A stretch of DNA of 64,000 bases from Anolis sagrei (taxonomy: Eukaryota > Chordata > Lepidosauria > Squamata > Anolidae), in assembly GCF_037176765.1 (NCBI RefSeq), contig NC_090021.1, positions 61,261,453 to 61,325,452 on the forward strand, read 5' to 3'. A program made the translations under genes and the position numbers. Of the stretch, positions 43,486 to 56,200 are shown piece after piece (position 1 is the first letter of the stretch; each line of letters starts with the position of its first letter). The notes below the pieces were generated by a model. It made no database searches and was not told the origin of the DNA. It saw only the letters and a list, made by a program, of their open reading frames with translations.

Positions 43486-44283
43486 TTAATGTTCCTGATT
43501 CTCTTGTGCAATTCCAGTCACTAAAAGGAGGTTACAGGCCATGAACTGTACACTGAGTACATTATTTATCTGTCCAGTATATACACCAACTAGTTCACTG
43601 GAAGAGCCATCTGCAGGAGCATTGCAGTAAGTGTTTCGAATGTCCCACACCCGAACAGAGTTGTCCATTGACGCAGAAGCAATTAAGCTACTGTCCGGAC
43701 TAAAGGTAAGGCTGGTGATATTGTCTGTGTGCCCTCGCAGTTCTTTGTAAAGCGTGCCAGATGCCAAGTCCCACAACTTTAACCGCTGGTCTTCACCTGC
43801 TGAAGCCAAATACTTACCATTTGGAGAAAACGCAAGAGACAGCACGGGCCCCCGGTGGCCTGTAAACAAACGCACTGTGTTTCCTTGCTGGGTGCTCCAG
43901 AGCCTGACTGTTTTATCTGTCGATCCTGTTGCTAAGTAATTAGAATTGGGATGAAACTTAATGCAGTCCACGTCTGCTAAATGGCCTGCGTATATGCGCA
44001 GGGGATACGTCCGATCAAATGACCAAAGCCTTGCTGTGCGGTCATGGGAACCGCTAGCAAAATACAAGCTGCAAGGACTGATGTCCAGATCCCATACAGG
44101 GTAGGCATGCCCTTGGTACAACACGGTGTTGGTAAAACTGCCCAGGTCCCAGTATCTGATGGAGGCATCCTCTGAACACGACAACAGTCCCGAACTGTCT
44201 GAAAGAAACCTTGTGCTATACACTGGTCCACAGTGCCCTCGAAGTATCTTCATTTCTGTACCCACATTATTATCTTCTTCATC
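43486..44283 (-). CDS. TAF5L: TAF5L coding exon 4 (WD propeller)
   Basis: 798 bp, residues 325-589 with a TAA stop. Five WD units start at [52 protein letters not shown] and [13 protein letters not shown], each ending in W(D/S). Acceptor TTTGCAG. Very close to human. Confidence 0.98.
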   Translation of the reverse strand, partial: DEEDNNVGTEMKILRGHCGPVYSTRFLSDSSGLLSCSEDASIRYWDLGSFTNTVLYQGHAYPVWDLDISPCSLYFASGSHDRTARLWSFDRTYPLRIYAGHLADVDCIKFHPNSNYLATGSTDKTVRLWSTQQGNTVRLFTGHRGPVLSLAFSPNGKYLASAGEDQRLKLWDLASGTLYKELRGHTDNITSLTFSPDSSLIASASMDNSVRVWDIRNTYCNAPADGSSSELVGVYTGQINNVLSVQFMACNLLLVTGIAQENQEH

Positions 44284-47200
44284 CTGCAAAGAAGAACATA
44301 GGTGAGACTTTTCCCCTCCATTCTATTCAGACAATGCATGGGTGAAAATGGAAATTTTGGCCAAGCTGTGTAAAAACAGTGTGACTACTATTAGATTGCC
44401 TGTGTACAGCTAGTTCATGGTATCCTCACAGATATATATGGGGGGAAAAGAAGATCAAAGTCTGATGTTGTCCAACAAAATAGATTTGTTATTCCTCAAG
44501 TAACTGACACCTCTTTTTCAAAAACTATAAAGGAGATAATAATAAAATACCAAGGAGGAAACGGGACAAAACATGCTAACAATCTGAATCAAAAACTTCA
44601 TAGAAATCTACATAATTTAAGCTACAGTATAGAAAAATGCCATGTTTCACTGATTCTAAGTCACACTTTCCCCCTCAGAATCAAGGCTCAAAAAAAAAAA
44701 AGTGCATCTTAAAATCTAAAATACTTTTTCTTCCAAACAGAAGCTCCAAAATCAGGCTCCATCTTTGAATCAATGGTGTCTTACAATCAAGGAAATATGG
44801 TATTAGCAAGTTCATTCAAGTTTAAAACATATGTTACAAATAGGAGTCAGGTATTCATACATTTATAAGTAGTATTTGATTCAGGAGAGGCAGCATGGTG
44901 TAGTGATTTGAGTGTTAGGCTACAACTCAGGAAGATCGGAGTTTGAATCCCTGATTCACCATGGAAACCCACTGGGTCATTTTGAGCAATTCACACTCTC
45001 TCAGCCTTAGATGAACACAAGGGCAGCCCCTTCTGAATAAATCATGATAAGCACTCCCTATGATAAGTTTGCCTTAGGGTCACCATAAAATAGAAATGAT
45101 ACGCAACAGTAACAACACTGGATTCAAACATTTTTCATGTTTTGTCCTTTATACTATCTGCATCTTCTTTGTAGCTCATGGAGAAGAGAAACAGTTTCCC
45201 TGAGACAGATCAACTATTTGTAATAAAAATGTATAAACCCCTGCAATTTTACTAGACAAGTCAAACCTTCATTCTTTAATTTTCTGAAGTGTAACAAGAA
45301 CTATTTATTGTTCCTGTGACTGTCACACCTTGCTGGGACCCATTTAAAACTCAGCTACCAGAAAAAAATGGCAATAACATTATATTTATATTAGCAAAAG
45401 ACCTAGTTGTCTGTAGATTCAAGATGAAACGTTATGGTATAAAACTGTTACTCGTTTCTAACTTTATAAAGCAGCTGGAGGACAAAAGGAAAACTTTGCT
45501 TTGTATTCCACTTCACTGCTTCATATCTATTTATACTAAAAGAATAAACCTGTTAGTTATAGCTACCATGACTCAGATTCTTTTATTGGCTTCAGTACCG
45601 GTGGGTTCAAATTACACATTATTTTAATACTTTTGTAAAGTGGAGTGCTCACTCCGGTGCCTCAATTCTATCCACAACAATCTCCTTGGCTTAGCTCAGC
45701 TGGTGGATAAATGGCCATAAAATTATATTTACATTAGCAACAGGTTTGAGTATGGTTGTCATTGTAGACTAAAACAGAAATGCTAACTTTTCAATACCCT
45801 ATTTTTAAAATTATAAATACTGTGAATTGAAAAGAAAGGAAACTGTCTGAAGTTACCTTTTAATTTTATTTTATGAACTAAATGCAAAAATAAATAAATT
45901 CTGAGCAAATAAATCTTCAAGGTGAACACTCCCACTAGTACCTCAAGTAATTTGTTTCAACTAGTAGGCAAGAAATAGCCAAAATACTCTAAAAGCAACA
46001 GCTCTTATCTTGGGAACTAAGCGGGGTCAACCTGGTTAGGACTTGGATAGGAGACTGCCAATGAACACCAGAACTGGCAAAACTACCCTTGAAGATTCTT
46101 TGCCTAAGAAGACCCTATACAATCCATGGAGTCACCATAACTTGGAAGGTGACTTGAGGTCACATAAACACACAGTAGCCAAGAAAGACTCAGATATATG
46201 GCCAGCTAAATTTAATCGGACTTACTTCCAAGTCCACCATTCATATGGATATCTACATTTCATTCCTGTCCCCAACCATCATAATTAAACCTAAACTTGT
46301 TACCACAGCCACAGATTTTGCTTTTCTATTACTATTCACATGCACAATCTGCTCATTCATTTATGGCAGTTCATACACCTGAGGAAGTAGATCTAGCATA
46401 CCAAAGCTTATGCTATAAATTTCTTTCTCTCACTTTATCTCAAAGGTGTTGCAATATGCCTTTGCACAGACAAAAGTGGCCATGGCTTTGAACTCCAGGT
46501 ATATAAGCAGAACATAGACTAAATGAGTCATACTCCTCACCTAGAACAGATCTGTTTACATCAAACAGCTTTCTGTGTCAGATCCACATTCTGGAGACAC
46601 TCAAATGTTCTGCCAAAGGCCTTTTTCACAGGACACTATAATAGTGCTATGATTCCACTTTAACTGCAATAACTGCATCCAGTGGAATCCTGAGGTTTAT
46701 AGTTGTAAATCCCAGGAATCCATGTCTCTGAAAGTGGAATCATATTACTCTTAATTGCATAGTATGAAAAGGTACAGAGTCAACAACGAGACATAGAGCA
46801 GGCATGAGAATTATACAACTCTTGAGATCAGCATTTCCCAAACTTGAGTCCTCCTGATGCTTTGGACTTCAAGTCTGAGAAACTCCTGTCACTATTGCCA
46901 ATGACCAGGAATTCTGCGAGTTGAAGTCCCAAACAGCTGGAGAATCAGAGTTTGGGAATCACTGCTTTGGATGATGATAGGCTGCAACTTCCAGCACTCT
47001 TCCCTATTGGCTATGCTGGCTAGGACTGACAATAGTTACAATGCAACAAGATGTGAAGAACCACATGATTCCTATTCCAGTTTATTATTAGTTTATGTGA
47101 GTTTTATGTGCTTTCTTCATGACAATCGTGTGATGAAAAAATATCAGGCAACTACTAGGTTGCCAGAACATCAAAAAAGCAATAGTAAAAAACCCAAGTG

Positions 47201-50200
47201 GCATCTAGCACCACTGCTCATGTATCTCCTAAACTTGCTCCAAAAGAATGGGCTCCTCCAGACATATGAACGCAGAATGAGAGAAGGGAGGTTGCACAAG
47301 GAGGAGGGGGCCACACAGAATACTATAAGGGAATCTGACAGCAGAAAAACAGAGGAGTCAGAGTTCAAAGTTTGGTGTATTGACTCCACAGCCCTAAATA
47401 TAGTGTGCTTAGATTATAGTATGCTGCTGCTTTTCTTTGATTTTAAATGATCTAGTATTTTTGTTTTTACTAATAGTTTTACCTTAGCTTTATTATCTGA
47501 TATCTCCCATTAACATTTAGGTTTCCAGTTGCTTCCAATGGTTCATGCAGAACCCAGGAAGCCATGCCAAGCCATGAATTGAAGATGATGTAAACTTTTT
47601 GATGAAGATGACGTAAGATTTTTGAGAGACTAACAACCACATTATCTTGTCAGCTTTTCTCTTCCTACACTTCCTCTAACCTCTACACAATTTATATATT
47701 TAACTCCTGCCTTTTAGCAATTAGGATGTATTATAAATCATACATACGAAGGATGAAGCAATTTTCTACTGAAGTACTTGGTCTATTGCAAAAGATGTAA
47801 ATTTTGGGCATTTAATGAAGGAAAGTAAGATAAAGCAGATCTGCCATACTCCAGTCACTGAAACAGAGACTTGGGCATGGTCAGCACTTACTGAAATTTT
47901 ATCCAGACATAAAGTTGATACCTAAAACTATATCCCAACTGCCTAACCATTATGTCTGATGAGCAAAAAAGGAAAGCACTGTCAGAGCAAGTTGCTCAGG
48001 GAGAGCAGCTGACATAAACCATTCATTACACAGCCCAATTAAAAATATTTTTCTTGGTGTCTTGGGCCCCTTCCACACAGGTGAATAAAATCCCACATTT
48101 TCTGCTTTGAACTGGAATATATGGCAATGTGGACTCAGATAACCCAGTTCAAAGCTGATATTGTGGGATTTTCTGCCTTGATATTCTAGGTTATATGGCT
48201 GTGTGGAAGGGCCCTTGGTTTTTAGGCGTATTCCTGGGCTTATTTGGAGCGCTGATTCAGAAAATTGCATTGGGTAGACAGTGTCAGCTCTAGTTTCTTA
48301 GATATAGTTATCATGATTTTCAAAAGGTGAGTAGATGCTGATTGGAAGATGGCATATGTTTTATATCTCAAAAACTAGAGCTGATCAGAAAAAAATTGGT
48401 GACATTTTTGGAATCAGCAGGTCAAGTATACCCAGAAACAGGTCTAACATTTGAGGCACTAAAATGTGGGTTGGCCAGTGTGGTGAAAATAAAGTACAAC
48501 TGAATTTCCATACATATAAAGATGAAAAGAGTATCTGACCTCCTCATCCAAGACGTCACAAGCCAGGTGGATTCGGGACACATCTACTAGATGAGGCTCA
48601 GATTTCAGCTTCTTGGACCGCAAGCTCCATAGTTTTACACAGGAATTGTCAAAGCCAGCAGCAAGGAGCTTGCTATCCGGTGAGATCTCTGCTGTGTTTA
48701 GCAATTGCTCAGTGTTGTAGAACGCATAGAAACATATGGTTGTTAGCGAAGGCGGTCCGTCCTTGACTCTCTTAATGCTATCCTGCAGGATATCCAAAGC
48801 TGCCTCATTTTGCAGGATGGAAGTAGGCATGTCAGTGGGTTCAAGGCCATTGCTCTCACTGCGTGAAGAGCCACCACTAGCATACAGCTGGTAGTCCATC
48901 CTCTTGGCTGGCTGCACATCCAAATGGATGTGCAAGGAGAGGACCCTGCAGAGAGCACTGTTGTTATCACTCTGGAGGTAGCGAAGGAGGAAGTTGTAGC
49001 TGTCTTCTTGAAGGTGGACGACATATTTGTTGTCCAGAAATGCCCGGAGCTTGAAGTTAGACAGGATGTCCTGAATTGATAGTGTAGTCTGTAACTGCTC
49101 AATGATGTCTTTTTGGGAAGCATTCTGCATGAACATCCCATGGAAGCGACTATAGAAACTGTCCACTGTGCTCTTTAGGCCATTTTGGACCATATTAAGA
49201 TGGAGGTAGACAAAGAGGGGATACAGAAGAGGCATCACTTCATGGCTGTGCTGGGGGTCCGAATCTAAACACAAAGGCAAGGACACATTACTTTTATCTC
49301 AGTTTTCAGCAGGGCTTACAATGAAAACAATACAAATCATCTTCTAGAGAGATATAGGATAATCTATTTCATCTTTTTATGGGGCCTCACAAATTCACCA
49401 AAAAGGACAGTATAAGGGAAATGTACTTACAATTAAACAATGTTGAGCTCGATTATTTGTTCTGAATACCAGAACCATAAAGACCACAAAATTATTCAAC
49501 ATAAGAATCCACTCTTGGTTAGCCCAAGGTTTTGTTTTGTTTTCTTTCTTTTTGGGGGGTGGGGGATGGGGGGGCTTCCACACAGCCATATAATCCAGAA
49601 TATCAAGGCAGAAAATCCCACTATATCTGCTTTGAACTGGAATATCTGAGCCCACACTGCCATATATACCAGATCAAAGCAGATAATGAGGGATTTTTTT
49701 CAGCTGCGTGGAAGAGGCCTCAGTTTAATCTAAAACATCAATGTACATTAACAATTTTGATTTGACTGAAACTCACTTCAAAAGAGACACAAAATTGTTA
49801 TTTTCCATTATCATTACATATATTTATCCCATATGATATAAAAATCTACATGCTTGATCAGAACCACCGGACATGATATCTAATAGGACCAAAGCAAACA
49901 CTGCAGTAAAATATTTGGCCTGTTTTCTAACTACCTGAAGCATTTCCTGGCAAATTGGCCTTCTGTACCTACAATTTCTGTACATTTTTTGGCATTTGTA
50001 AGAAATTGCTGTTTTTTATCTATTTTACACTGAGCTTGATGTGGTGAGGTTTTAAGGACTGGTGGGGATAGCACTAAAATATTTCTAAAATGTTTACTCT
50101 ATTAACCTCATTAAAAAAATCTTCAACAATTTAAGCATGTTTACTGTGTTAAATGAAATGTGCCACTACATTCTTCATTGGTTTCGCTCCAACAGGATAT

Positions 50201-53200
50201 CCCATCTACCTAATCAGAAAATCATTTCAGGAATATAATGTAGAAAGTATGGGGGTATGGTGAATTGTTACACTTGTCAAACAGCTGGCAGCTGGAAATC
50301 TTCCCTGATCTATTGCAAATCACCAAGAGCAACTCCAGAAATATCTTCTACTCATCTCTGTTTCAAGGCATTTGTCAATAACCCATTCTGATGTCCTACA
50401 TTATATTGTCATTTGATCTGATGTCCTATATTAACTGATCCTGTTAATTTGCTCTGTTTCCATGATTTCCCCCCCTATGCCACTACACATTGTCATCTAC
50501 CTTACTAAACCACTTTATCCTTTAACTAGTTCACATAGTGGTTTTCCTTCCCTCCCCCTCCAAAATTAATCTGCTGTTATTGTTGTTGCTAGCTATTTTT
50601 GTTAAGTTGTTTTATGTTGTTTTATGCTTTTTTAATTGTTATTGCTTTATTTTAATTGTATTATGTCTGGGCCCCATGTAAGCCGCCCTGAGTCCCTTTG
50701 GGGAGATAGAGGCAGGGTAGAAAAATAAAGTTCTTCTTCTTTACACAATAAGTCACCCAATAATGAATGCGATTTCAGCTCACCAATTATTATTATTGTT
50801 AAGGAACCCCGGGTAGCACAATGGGTTGCTGACCAAAAGGTCGGTGGTTCAAATTAGGTAAGTTGGGTGAGCTCCCGTCTGTCAACTCCAGCTTCCCATG
50901 CAGGGGACATGAGAGAAGCCTCCCACAGGATGGTAAAACATCCGGGCACCCCCTGGGCAATGTCCTTGCAGACAGACAATTCCCTCACACCAGAAACAAC
51001 TTGCAGTTCCTCAAGTCGCTCCTGACATGAAAAAAATCATTGTTGTTGTTCTCTTTATTTATATCCCACCTTTCTCCTGTAGGGACTCAATGTGGTAGAT
51101 ATACAACAATTCTCAAATTCATGTAAGAGATCTTATTCAAGTTATAGCTGTATTTTCTTTATATCCATGCATAGTGTTCTAATTCATACAACTCAAGGCA
51201 CATTTTTTAATGATAGCCTACCTCCCCACACCTCTTTTTATCAGTAAGACCACAATACATGTATTAGAAAAGGTTTTTTTTCAAAGCATTCTTCAAGCGT
51301 CATGCTTTGGTTTTATTTATGTTGTGACTAGTCTACTTTTAGCTCCAGGGCCAAAGTGAATCCCAATGGTTATTTCAAGAACATGCTTCTGATTAGGGAC
51401 ACACTGTTCTTTGCAACCTGATGAACTATCCCAACCAATTCTCTTCAGTTCACAGAACCACTTCTTTCTCTATTCAGTTTGCGACTATCACAACCATAAG
51501 ACAGAATGCACTTTTGATTCCTTTCTCTTCATTCCAGTTCTGTTATTTCTTCAGAGGGTCTCTGTAAGCATTTTATCTCTAGGAAATATATGAGTATTTA
51601 ATAATTCATGACAAAACAAGGAGAGAAGCATTCTTCCTTCAGTCCAGCCAACTGTTTAACAAAACATGTCCATTTTTTTTGCATAGTGCTTGCCTGTTCT
51701 TCTTTTCTCTAGCCTACTATGGTGCTGTGTGCAAATTGGAATAATGTATGGGGAGCTAAAATTGTATTTCCTGGCCACTTAAAACTCAAACAGCTAGCCA
51801 GAAAACATTTTAGTGCTCTTTACATCTTATGAGAAATGTTCTATAGCAGCATTCTTGTTATATAGTTTTAAGATCCAAATTTTAAGATGGAGAATACAGG
51901 CAGTCCCCAAATTACAAATATAACCAGGCACACATGCACATCTTTGAATAGCACAGGGAAAGGTTAAACCCCCCCCCCCCACCTGTTTTCACTTCCTGTA
52001 GTCTCACCCCCGTTCTTAGTTATGAGTCATTTGTAAGTCGATTGTTTGGAACTTGGGGACTGCCTGTATACCCAAAAGGGCAGCACTGCATTTTCTAGGA
52101 CTACAATAAACATTTTAAAGAACTACTTGGTAACGGCAAAGGAGAGGTAGGCAAGCGTTTTGCTGTGGTTATGCTATACAGTAAACTCTGCATTTGGGAA
52201 TGGTGCTTTGCTTTCCGTGCCTACTCTTGCAGTCGGGAATAAAATTTCACAAGAGAAATGACCAGTATTAGATAGGATGCAGAATTTATTGCATGCAGAA
52301 TTCAATGAATGCATTGAATTATTGCCAAACTGGAAGCCGCTCTGAGTCCCCTTCAGGGTGGAGATAGAGCAGAGTAAAAATGCAGTAAATAAATAAAAAA
52401 TAAAAATGATGTACAGAACTAAATGAAAGGAACAGATGGAATATAACCCCACAAAAGATTTTTAAATGAAGGACATCTCTTTCTAGGCTTTGTGGACAAA
52501 GATGACACAAATGTTTAGGCCTTCTCAATTGACAAGCATATACTTCCCATTGAGTTGTTACCCACCTGTAAGAAAGCTGCATAGCCGCCCAAACTGTACT
52601 TCATATTGTTGTGGCTCTGCTAGGCAAGGTGCAGCAGATATGATGTTTGCACAACCCGATTCAGATTGGACTACAGTAATAAACAAAGATTAAGAAAATT
52701 AATTTCCTGAAGGCTTGGAAAGCTACACACACTACTGTATTCATACACAAATATCCATATACAAAATGATTTGACAAGCTAGCAATAAAATGAAAAACCA
52801 TGCACATCTCTAATATAGGTTAAACCCCTTTGCCAGCAGGACCACTGACCGAAAGGTCGGGGGTTCGAATCCAGGGAGCGGGGTGAGCTCCTATCTGTCA
52901 GCTCCAGCTTTCCATGTGGGGACATAAGAGAAGCCTCCCAAGGATGGTAAAACATTCAGGCATCCCTTGGGCAATGACCTTTCAGACGGCCAACTCTCTC
53001 ACACTAGAAGCGACTTGCAGTTTCTCAAGTCGCTCCTGACACACACACACACACACACACACACACAACTAAATAAACAAAAGGGTTTCTGCAAAAGTTG
53101 GTAATTCAGGATCCTGCTACCCACACATCAACCTTTACATACAGGATGACATTTTAAAGATTACTGTAAGTTACATGATGGTTGGCAACAACAGTACAAA

Positions 53201-56200
53201 CTTCAGCCATATTGGGAATAGATCTGCAATAAGTAACATGCATTGTGCAATCCTTATAACCATTCTAGTAATTCACATGGGATGTCGTAATTTGCAGCAA
53301 AATACTATTTTTCATGGCTGTCCCCATTTTATCCACTGAGAGTGCTGAATCCTTCAGTGAACTAAGGAAAGCTAATGACCAGTTTTCAGTATCTTTATAC
53401 TTAAATACACAATCAACAAGTGCAGTAAATGCTTTTCTATGCAAAACTACCTGCAAAAAAGGAACTCTGAATTTTCACATGTAAGCCACTTGCAATGTAT
53501 AGCCAGTTACTCTAGCATTCTTTTAATAGAAACTGAAAATATAATTTAGCATAACCGAAAAGCAGGGAAGCAGTACAAAAATAAATTCTATAGCAAAGAT
53601 GAGGCGGGGGAGTAGTTTATTAGTTGTTGTTAAATGTTTAATACCTTCTCTAGAACTACATTGACTCTGATATGTGGGTTGTGCACTAGGAATCACTTCT
53701 GAGTAGACCCACACAGAAATTGAGCTGTGAATGGTTGGTGGGGACATGTTGAATTTTGTAAGAACTAAATGTTCCAAGCATGCTTTGCTTTGTCCTTCTG
53801 AGCATCATTGGCTGGGCCCTATGCTGGAATGCAGCCACTTCCCTCTCAATCTTTCCTAAACTGGAACTCGGGCCATTGGCCAAGAAGAATCCCAGCTCTC
53901 ATTCTTTAGATCAGGGGTCCTCAAACTAAGGCCCGGTGGCTGGATGCGGCCCTCCAAGGTCATTTACCCAGCCCTCACTCAGGGTCAACCTAAGTCTGAA
54001 ATGACCTGAAAGCACACAACAACAACAACAACAACAACAATCCTATCTCATCAGCCAAAAGTAGGCCCACACTTCTTATTGAAATACTAATAAGTTTATA
54101 TTTGATAAAAATGTTCCTCATTTTAATTATTGTATTGTTTTTAAGTGCCTTTTGCACTACAAATAAAATATATGCAGTGTGCATAGGAATTCATTCCTGT
54201 TTTTTTCAAATTATAATCCGGCACTTCAACAGCTTGAGGGATTGTGACCTGGCCCTCTGTTTAAAAAGTTTGAGGACCCCTGCTTTAGATTGTCTGCATG
54301 GATCTCCCCTCCCAAAGTTATGGAAACTTCAAAGTGCTAGCTATCTATGTATGCATGCCCAGTGTGGAACACATCTCACCACACTAAAACAGTGGATGTG
54401 GCTCTGAATGAGACATGCTGCATTATCACGGGGTGTCTGCACCCTACACCACTGGAGAACTTACACTGCTTAGCCGGTATTGCACCACCTGACATCCGCC
54501 GGGAAGTAGCAGCCAATAGTGAAAGGACCAAGGCAGAGACATCCCCAGCTCATCCCGTTTGGGTATCAGCCAGCACGTCAACGACTTAAATCTATAAATA
54601 GTTTTCTAAGATCTACAGAGACACTCGCTGGAACACCTCAGCAAGCGAGAGTCCAAAAGTGGCAGGCTCAAACCCAGCACCTCAACCAATGGCTGATACC
54701 AAATGAGAGACTCCCTCCTGGGCACACAGAAGACTGGGCGACTTGGAAGGCGCTGAACAGACTGCGCTCTGGCACCACGAGATGCAGAGCCAACCTTGAG
54801 AAATGGGGCTACAAAGTGGAATCCTCGACATGCAAGTGTGGAGAAGAGCAAACCACTGGCCACCTGCTGCAATGCAACCTGAGCCCTGCTACAAGCACAA
54901 CCTTCTTGCAGCAACACCAGAAGCACTCCAAGTGGCCAGATACTGGTCAAAGGACATAGAATCATAGAATCAAAGAGTTGGAAGAGACCTCATGGGCCAT
55001 CCAGTCCAACCCCCTGCCAAGAAGCAGGAATATTGCATTCAAATCACCCCTGACAGATGGCCATCCAGCCTCTGTTTAAAAGCTTCTAAACTGTCCCGTC
55101 TATCCTGACATTTAGGAAACGGGTGAAGACGTGGTTGTGGAGTCAGGCTTTCGATGAATGAGACAACACCCTAGGATTCTGGATGGAAGATGATGTAGAT
55201 CTGATTTTAATATGACGACTGACCACCGTAGTTTTATATATAGTGTTATTTTAAATCTGTTATTGTAATTGTGATATATGATATTTTAATGAGTGTATGT
55301 GTTTTTATGGTTGGAAACCGGGCTGAGTCCCTCAATGAGGTTGAGAAGTTTGGTATAGAAAACTTTGAAATAAATAAATAATAATAAATAAAGAAGGAGC
55401 CTCCACCACACTCCGGGGCAGAGAGTTCCACTGCTGAACGGCTCTCACAGTCAGGAAGTTCTTCCTCGTGTTCAGATAGAATTGCCTTTCTTGTAGTTTG
55501 AAGCCATTGTTCCACGTTCTAGTCTCCAAGGAAGCAGAAAACAAGCTTGCTCCCTCCTCCCTGTGGCTTCCTCTCACATATTTATACATGGCTATCATAT
55601 CTCCTCTCAGCCTTCTCTTCTTACATTTAACCAACTACCAAACTCACAAGTTTTGTATTTGTCTGTTTGTTTGCTTTGCTATTAGAAATGTAATATAATG
55701 GACTGGCTGCTCTGACACGACAAATAAATAAGCAACATAGTTTATAATTTTGTTCAGTACTACTTTTAAATAATTCAGTATCTTTTATCTCTAAATTGAA
55801 CTAACGTTTCAAACAAAAAGCAGCCAATTAAAAATATAACGTTACACCAATCTATACACATAACAAAAGTGAAAATATGTATGTGTGTGTGACTGGGGTG
55901 TCCACTTCCACAGACAAGCTCCCACTTCCACAAATACCTACAGCTCCCACTACTCAGGAGACACCAATGGCCCTCTCTCCAATGACATTGCAGGTTATAG
56001 AGAGTACACTGTACAAGAGCCCAGCCAATGTCCTCCACAAACACCACATTGCTCACCAACCAAGTGAAAGCTCTCATACAGGGACCATTTCATCCTAGAT
56101 TTTATGTGTTTCCTCCACCACAGACATCCCAGTGTTTCTTGCTTTCTCCACTGGTGTGGAATTTGCATGATCCCACCTACTGCCTCTCCCTTAACTCTTT

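Noticed and set aside
46003-46070. A 5S rRNA gene
   Set aside because: The first third of 5S is missing and a SINE tail follows; it is a 5S-derived SINE.
47171-47450. A 159-codon plus-strand frame at 46971-47450
   Set aside because: No recognisable domain, no splice context and a weak composition; treated as chance within TAF5L intron sequence.
53265-53456. A 63-codon minus-strand frame in TAF5L intron 2
   Set aside because: TAF5L already joins in phase without it, and no family match was seen.
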